Assembly: GCA_016617855.1 (NCBI GenBank)
Contig: JAECUM010006720.1
Location: 1 to 64,000 of the forward strand
Direction: 5' to 3'
Origin: Megalonaias nervosa
Taxonomy: Eukaryota > Mollusca > Bivalvia > Unionida > Unionidae
Length of the DNA: 64,000 nt
Part shown: positions 57,473 to 64,000 of the stretch, one piece after another
How the letters are laid out: each line of letters opens with the position of its first letter
Position numbering within the stretch: the stretch's first letter is position 1
The notes under the pieces: generated by a model
Databases searched by the model: none
Seen by the model: the letters and a program-made list of their open reading frames with translations, nothing else
Told to the model about the DNA's origin: nothing
Made by a program: the position numbers and the translations under genes

Positions 57473-58485
57473 TGAGAACAGTAATATCACATGCTATATT
57501 GATGCTAATAAAGGTGAGAGTTACCTATCAATGCAATTCTGTGTAATAAAGCAGTAGCTTTCATAACTGCTAATCGCATAGAATGTTCATATTGACTTGA
57601 AAGCTGTTCTTACTTGCCAGTAAATATAATTACATTATTTTTAATTGCCCAACTAAAACTATTCCGTTTTCTCTATTCATTAAACGGTCACGGTAAATTC
57701 CTAGTTTGTTTAAGCATTCAAACACACGTAGAACTCGAAAGAAATTACAATGTGTACATAATTACCAAATAGCGTTTTAAACATTTTTTTTTTTTTGCAA
57801 AGAAATTGTCGTTGTAATTTACTTGAGCATATTCTTAAACTGAAGTATATTAAGCACAGTACAATCAGTTTCATTTGTCACAGAGCCTCCAAGCTCTCAA
57901 ACGAGTCAATATTAATATTTTATTTTTCCAATTTAGGTCTAAAGGCGTTTCTTTCTTTCGCGTTAAGGGTTTTAAATGAAATATTAAAAGCTTTTAAAGA
58001 ATCACAAATTTTAAATTCACCTCATGGAAATGAAACAAATACTTACGGGTATTAAGACAGGCTCGATGTTTCAAGTAACCCAACTAGTGATTAGTCTTTA
58101 TAATTTATCTAGGCTTATTCTGAAAGTACACTTCCAAGAAAAAGATTTTCCGAAATTCTAAATTGTTTTTCCAAAAGTCGTAATTATGTTATGTTATTAG
58201 GACAGTCTATTGTCTTGTTAAACATGATATCTTTCTAGGTCAGCAGGTAAACTTCAATGCTGTGTGTTGAAGTCCACTGAATCTCTTGAATTTCATTTTA
58301 ATAAACAAAACGGCAAGCAGAACTGACTAGCTGCATTCAATTTCATCTTATCTGCATCACATACCATCTGAAGCTATGAGCAAAGTATTTTTGCTATAGA
58401 AAATTATACCAGAGAAAATGAGTGTAGCGAAGCCCTCCACACCGAACAGTTTGCATAAAATAAATATAACGGAAAAGGCTGAGCG

Positions 58486-58487
<2 letters not shown>
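57473..58487. other. No gene seen
   Basis: AT-rich spacer. The frame at 57795-58055 shows no domain or splice context. Confidence 0.4.

Positions 58488-58560
<73 letters not shown>
58488..58560. repeat. (TA)n microsatellite
   Basis: About 36 TA units. Frames rich in Tyr-Ile across it on both strands are artefacts. Confidence 0.97.
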
Positions 58561-58566
<6 letters not shown>

Positions 58567-58742
58567 TCTTTCATACATTTACTTTTCTTCTAATTTTGCT
58601 AAATTTTATTTATTTGGAATGTTTAGGGTTTGGATGTGTAAAGGCTTTTTTTATAACTATTACTAGGTAAATGTGACCACATAAAGTAGTATCAAGGGAC
58701 AGTATTGCGAATGCAATATGTCATTACGATGACACTAAGAAG

Positions 58743-58910
58743 ACTTTGGTTTGGTTTGGTTTGGTGCATTACCGTATAGTAACACAAATAGGTTACTTAG
58801 TGCCGAGGCAATTGCAGAGGAAACCTTGCTCAAGGACACACCATGGTAGCTGGCCCAGACTGGTCCGATGATAGGATTCAAACCACGAGGAGGAGAATGC
58901 GAAATTTAAC
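58743..58910 (-). repeat. Degenerate SINE-like or LINE-tail fragment
   Basis: A (TTTGG)n start is followed by 'gaaaccttgctcaaggacac' and 'ggattcaaacc'. Such phrases are common in tRNA-derived SINEs and CR1/L2-like tails of aquatic animals, where the last block is a reversed box B. Only one copy is present here, so the family is not established. Confidence 0.4.
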
Positions 58911-59057
58911 ATTAAGACGACTCTATATGGACAAAGGGGAATTTAATATTACTGATTTCACTTTTGGAGGAACATGACGGATTTATACGGGACTGGGAGT
59001 TTAACATCACGGAAATGATACTATGATACTATGGCGAGAAAGGGAAATTTGTGATTT

Positions 59058-59370
59058 TTGATTTGTGATTTGGAGTTTTAACGTAGCTCTAACAATATTT
59101 CAGTCATATTTCCACGATGTCTGCACTGTGGCAGTTTATTGTGATGTATAGCACTGGGGCATCATGCCACAGACATGTAGCATCATGTCCCACCCAGCAA
59201 CATTATCCTGACACCAGTCCGACCAGTCCTAACACTAATTTCTTAATGAAGAGCGCCTAGCGAGGCAGGTGTTACTATCATTTTTTAAAATAAGTCTTTG
59301 GTATGACTCGGCCTGCGTTCGAACCCGCGACTTCTCGCATCTGAGGCGGAAGCTGTAACTCCTAAGTCAG
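59058..59370 (-). mobile_element. tRNA-headed SINE, copy 6
   Basis: Minus-strand copy with head 'gcctcagatgcgagaagtcg' and box B 'gggttcgaacgcaggccgag'. The body includes 'gctgggtgggacatgatgct' and 'catgatgccccagtgctata', ending 'gttaaaactccaaatcacaa'. It is nearly full length. Confidence 0.88.
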
Positions 59371-59681
59371 TGGTGGTGGTGTTGGGTATTTACAAACTGA
59401 ACACAAAGATGGCTCTACGGGAGAAACAGGGATTTAACATTACTGATAAAATAAATTTTGGACCACGGGGGTGGGTGGGTGGGTGGGTGTCCATACAATA
59501 CGGATGTCACTGTCTGGGTCTATGGAACTTTAACAATTGTGTGATTGTATGACACTGTAGGGTATATTTAAATTTAAAACTATTTGTGAGAATGTCACAT
59601 ATGTGGTGAATATGGCGGAAAATAAACAGAGTAAAGGCAGGAAAGAAGACATATAAAATTAAGGACAAAGAATTTTTGAAG

Positions 59682-59818
59682 TCAGTCAGAGTCATATTTT
59701 AACACCTTGTAGAGTCGTTCATATACCTTGAGAAGAAGGTATTCTTTTTCTGGTGCTGGAAAGAGTTGTTCATTTGTACGTCTGTAGAGCGAGATGTGTA
59801 TTGTTATAGATGACAATA
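59682..59818 (+). repeat. ~137-bp direct repeat, left copy
   Basis: Runs from 'gtcagtcagagtcatatttt' to 'gtgtattgttatagatgaca' and is almost identical to 61435-61570 in the same orientation, with about two differences. Neither a LINE nor a SINE signature is visible. Confidence 0.85.
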
Positions 59819-59954
59819 TAACACTCATGCCCTTACAATATAACAAACATTTTATACAATCCAGTAACTACACTTACAAGCAAACGGATCATTAACTGAG
59901 TAGAGAGACGATTGTCTCTAACACTGTCTTACTGACCAATTACTGCTTTTACTG

Positions 59955-59957
<3 letters not shown>

Positions 59958-60027
<70 letters not shown>
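59958..60027. repeat. (CA)n microsatellite
   Basis: About 34 CA units. Confidence 0.97.
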
Positions 60028-60028
<1 letters not shown>

Positions 60029-60159
60029 ATGGCTAATGAGGACTAATGAGGACTAATGAGGTACAAAATAGGGGTGGAGTTATGAGGACAACAACATATT
60101 CTTTGTATAGACTTCACTCACGTTCTTACAGGCACATATCTATTTTGATTCACCAACAC

Positions 60160-60570
60160 CTTTTGTAATTTATCAACACTTATTCTGTCTGATCATAACC
60201 AATATTAACTGACCAATACCTATTTTGACTGACCAACACTTATCGTGACTGATTAAAAAAAACGTATTTAGAATGACCAAGAACTATTGTGACCGATCAA
60301 CACATGATGGGATTGACAAACTCCTATCCTGACTGACCAATGTTTCTTCTTAGAGCCTAACACCTGCTTTGACTGACACAAATATAGTCTAACTGATCAA
60401 GACCTATTTTGCCTGAACAGCGTATATTCTGACTGAGGAACACATATTCTGACTGACCAATAACTCTTGCAAGGAACTAACACTTATTCTGACTGATCAC
60501 CACGTATGTTGACTGCCAACACATATTATAACTGACCAACACCTATTTTAACCTATCGACACATATTCTG
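60160..60570. repeat. ~20-23-bp degenerate minisatellite
   Basis: Repeated 'actgaccaacacctattttg'-like units with strong divergence and variable spacing. Confidence 0.8.
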
Positions 60571-60769
60571 ACAGTGTCCAGGCAAATAACGATGCAGTTA
60601 GACAAATGTCAAGCTTTAAATACTCTGCATATGGAAATTCCGATTTTAGTTTTATAGAGGAATAAGAATGTTGACCTTATTCCATAAACTCAGTTGCGAC
60701 ATTGTTTAAAACAATGCTCAAAATCAAACTTTCAAGACTTAAATTTGTCCGTTATGTCTCGTATTTCTA

Positions 60770-61030
60770 AACAGTACAAATCATAAAGAACATCGTTATT
60801 GTCACCCATTGCTTCTACTCCGATTTCGGAGAACACGACAGCAAGCATTGTTACACTTTGTGAAAAAAACTAGATCGTAAGTTCAAAATGTCGTTAGGTG
60901 TCATGTACGTTTAAATAACACACACATCAAGTACATTGTTGCTTTCAATCGCTGCTACAGTTATGTTATCCTACAACGATATTGGGAAACCCAACAGCAA
61001 GCATTGATATTAAGTGTGACAAAATAAAAC
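60770..61030. repeat. Two diverged copies of a non-coding repeat
   Basis: Blocks with 'cagcaagcattg' preceded by 'cat..tattg.tttcaatcgctgct'-like sequence occur at about 60785-60855 and 60925-61010. A third related copy lies at about 61990-62160 ('catcaagtataaagtacatt', 'aacagcaagcat'). Confidence 0.55.
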
Positions 61031-61434
61031 AAAGTTCAAAATTCGGAGTAATGTTTAGTTTGCATAGAAACATCTGTTACGATCATGTAGTTTAATTACT
61101 TGTGTGTTAAAATTTGAACTCTTTTTATTTCATTTTTGTATTATTGTGTATTATTATGAAGATGATTATGTTCACAGGGTCTGATATTTTGAAAGAAAGG
61201 TCGTGTTTATTTAGAACGTAAATATGACTCTCGGCTTTCATAAGTTTTTTGTTTAGATTGCCTGGTGGATACACTGCCGGCATAAATGATTGGTTGTGGC
61301 CGAGGTCATTTCTAATTATGCGTGTTTACATCGTGTACTGCGATTGTTTATTGCGAAATAACCACGCGTTCTTCGAACGTGTGCATGAAATGACGTTTTC
61401 GTTCAGTTTAAATACTCAGGTATCTGTGAAATAG

Positions 61435-61570
61435 TCAGTCAGAGTCATATTTTAACACCTTGTAGAGTCGTTCATATACCTTGAGAAGAAGGTATTCTTT
61501 TTTTGGTGCTAGAAAGAGTTGTTCATTTGTACGTCTGTAGAGCGAGATGTGTATTGTTATAGATGACAGC
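61435..61570 (+). repeat. ~137-bp direct repeat, right copy
   Basis: Counterpart of 59682-59818. The two copies bracket about 1.6 kb that holds a (CA)n run, a degenerate minisatellite and diverged repeats. Confidence 0.85.
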
Positions 61571-62982
61571 TATAGTTCATCTATCTTTAAACAATAATTA
61601 TTTTCACTGGAGAACTAAACACAACTGGCTTTGGACAAATACATTTAGTAAAATTGATTCGAAATTGGAACAGAACAGTACAAATTGTGATTCAAAGTGA
61701 AAATTCTGGACATTTGTGTAAAAACTTCGTCTGACGTCATCATCCACCATCTTGGAATGGAATTGAGATTCAGACTAGCTTCAACTTGAACTGTTTATTG
61801 ATAGGACTTATATGTTTTTCACAATTCTAGGACAAATGTTTGGATTTTCTTCGCCAATCGTAAGTCCTATTTCATATTTTCACCTTTTCACCGTGTTTTC
61901 TAGGGAAAGAAATTATTTTTGTTAAAACTTACAAAGCTTGTTGTCTTCGCTCTTTTCTTTATGTTACTTTACACGAGCCGATACGTAACACATCAAGTAT
62001 AAAGTACATTGTTACTCTCAAAAGCTGACACTGTTCTGATTTTCGACGTTGCTATCGGGGGGACTCGAGTGCCTAGCAATTGTGATAAACAAACTTGCAA
62101 GTTTCATAAATCGGCATCAGGTGTCGCATTCTTTAAAACAGCAAGCATAACGTATATTGATTTGATGTTTTCAATGGACAACAATAAAGTTTTTGTTGCC
62201 AGTGGTAGTTGATCTCGGACGAGGGAAAGATTTTAGTACTTTAGTGTTAAATATTTATTTATTATTTTTCGGGGTGGGTGGGGTGGGGGTGGAGTGGAGA
62301 AAATTTCCGGCCCCTACCTATTTTGAATAAATATTCTTGCTTTCATTTGTGGAAAAAAAGAACTAATTGTATTCATTATCTTTGTTAACAAAATAATATA
62401 CCATAATATTCAGGTTCAAAAGAAATTCCCAGACCACGCACTACACAAACTAAATGGTCAATCCCTTACAGCTCATGATGGATAGTCTATTATTTTCCTA
62501 AGACCATTTTGAACATCCCGTTCGATTTTTGTCATTGTCTCTCAGAAAGCAGATACTTATTGAGAAAATAAAACAAACGAAAAAACAACAACAACTAAAA
62601 AACAAGCGATGTATGTGCGAGTATAGAAGAAAAGCTCACACGACCTTAATAAATATATAAAGATATATTGTGTCTATATTTATAATTTAGAAAGGTAGGA
62701 AGGGAATTAAAGGCAATTAAAAATTATTGGATCGTGACCCACTTTTAATATTTTCCTGTGATATTGGAATGACAGTGAATTTCAAGCACGTCACATTAGA
62801 AACGGTAAAATGTTCTCCTCTAATGATGTCTTGTTAGGTCTTTGCGGGAGTGACTTCGTCCATTTCCTTCATCACCTACTGCTCTTTCTCATTCTGCTCC
62901 AGTGTAATTAAACTTCCTATCATAAATTTCATATTTTGCTGCTCTTCCAACTGGTTCATTGAACGTTATTATCGTTTTGCAT

Positions 62983-62984
<2 letters not shown>
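61571..62984. other. No gene seen; one G-rich patch
   Basis: A T/G-rich patch at 62269-62300 has several GGGG runs. The frame at 62009-62212 covers one of the diverged repeats and is not supported as a gene. Confidence 0.4.

Positions 62985-63028
<44 letters not shown>
62985..63028. repeat. (GA)n microsatellite
   Basis: About 21 GA units. Confidence 0.95.
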
Positions 63029-63030
<2 letters not shown>

Positions 63031-64000
63031 CAAAACATAGTACATAGCCAGCAAGTCTCAATATCTAAGGAATAGAGAAACTCGATCGAGAAGCCGGAAG
63101 TGAAGCGACAACAGTCTATGTCGCGTAACGCGACAAGAGTGATGTTTGCATACCAGCATCCTTGAGATTTCGAGAATGAGATGACTGATCCATATTCATT
63201 ACCACGATTATCATTACCACTGCCGAGTCGCAATCATCCAAGAGTGAGACTTTGAGTCTCTCTGTATCACTCACTCACTATCTCTACATTCAACTCTGTA
63301 AATAAAGAACTGATTTAAAGAACATCTCGAAAGACATCATCAATCACACCATCAGATTAACATATTTTAGGTCAGACCGTTGATAAATTGGCCGCATTTA
63401 TCACTAACTTCCTTGAGCGTATGTAGGGCGAGTTGAAACGTTGAAACGACAGTGTTGGCCCTAATATCGAGATCGCTTGCAGTTTATTAATTATTAGTTG
63501 ACATGCCGTCCATAATTTCCACATTTTTGCTCCGATTCTCTCTTTTTCAAATCAGTTAAAGTTACTGCTTGTAGATTGGAAGGTACAATGTATACATCAC
63601 GGTTACATTTAGAAAAAAGTCTGGATAGAAAGTATATGCATATATTTTCTTAAACTTGTTAGTATTGTTCTACACAATACACGGATCATCATCAAGTAAC
63701 TCACAAATAATTTATCTCCCCAGTGACAACAAACAAACAATGAGACAATGATAATAACAACAACGAACTCATACTATTCACTGACTAATTAAACTCTATT
63801 GGGATATGGTGTATTGAACCTTGCAGCAAATAAATCAACACTGAACTTAGATTTAACTTCAGAGGGAACTAGAGCCAAAACAACGCCTGGAAAGAAACAG
63901 AAAACCCAACGTAAGTACATTGCTGATGGGCATTATACCTTGAGTGTCTGTATTTGTAAAGGGAAGTATAACTGTATCCGTAACAGGGTTAAAAGGGAAG
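63029..64000. other. No gene seen
   Basis: AT-rich sequence to the window edge, with no supported ORF, element end or tandem repeat. Confidence 0.4.

Noticed and set aside
57179..57475. 98-codon frame with a hydrophobic Phe/Pro-rich end
   Set aside because: The second half is a T/C-rich low-complexity run, and the block has imperfect inverted ends that suggest a small mobile element.

Overview
The window is AT-rich, intron-bearing animal DNA. It is crowded with tRNA-derived SINEs, MITE-like inverted-repeat elements, long minisatellites and (TA)n, (CA)n, (GA)n and (CT)n microsatellites. There are no bacterial operons, ribosome binding sites or CRISPR arrays. The repeat style (Maverick/Polinton remnants, a His-Me finger nuclease ORF, SINEs with a conserved body and CA-rich tails) fits a marine invertebrate, most likely a mollusc. 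That assignment is inference from style; no single gene proves the species.

Layout. 1-1,470: microsatellites, an intact His-Me finger (HNH-type) endonuclease ORF on the minus strand, and copy A of a dispersed repeat. About 3,150-6,065: a decayed Maverick/Polinton, with the N-terminal and middle parts of a protein-primed family B DNA polymerase and an adenain-like protease fragment, all minus strand. 6,800-8,650: a repeat with a long 5' hairpin, flanked by a diverged direct duplication. 9,281-12,305: repeat copy B, a 23-bp minisatellite and a near-perfect 141-bp duplication. 13,165-14,860: a 5'-truncated, frameshifted LINE. 15,950-16,740: repeat copy C carrying two separate hAT-like MITE insertions with target-site duplications. 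18,486-19,780: an element with terminal inverted repeats. 23,240-28,915: a 34-bp minisatellite broken by hairpin elements and a SINE.

32,437-35,164 (minus strand) holds the best candidate host gene. Three exons with good splice sites and compatible phases encode a secreted, alpha-helical protein with a very basic C-terminal tail and a nearby AATAAA. Its architecture resembles four-helix cytokines. About 43,200-44,740 holds a second viral-like remnant with a packaging-ATPase-like segment (Walker A and B) and a structural-protein-like segment. 48,290-49,357 is coding-like but unassigned. 49,908-53,525 has a long-TIR MITE, a SINE and a 31-bp minisatellite split by a second copy of the hairpin-headed repeat. 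54,832-55,295 is a weaker two-exon candidate. From 55,800 to the end I see SINEs, microsatellites and duplicated non-coding segments.

Apart from the endonuclease ORF and the helical secreted protein, recognisable coding sequence here is mostly fossil mobile or viral-like DNA. The genes do not form a pathway. The window reads as a gene-poor region shaped by nested insertions.
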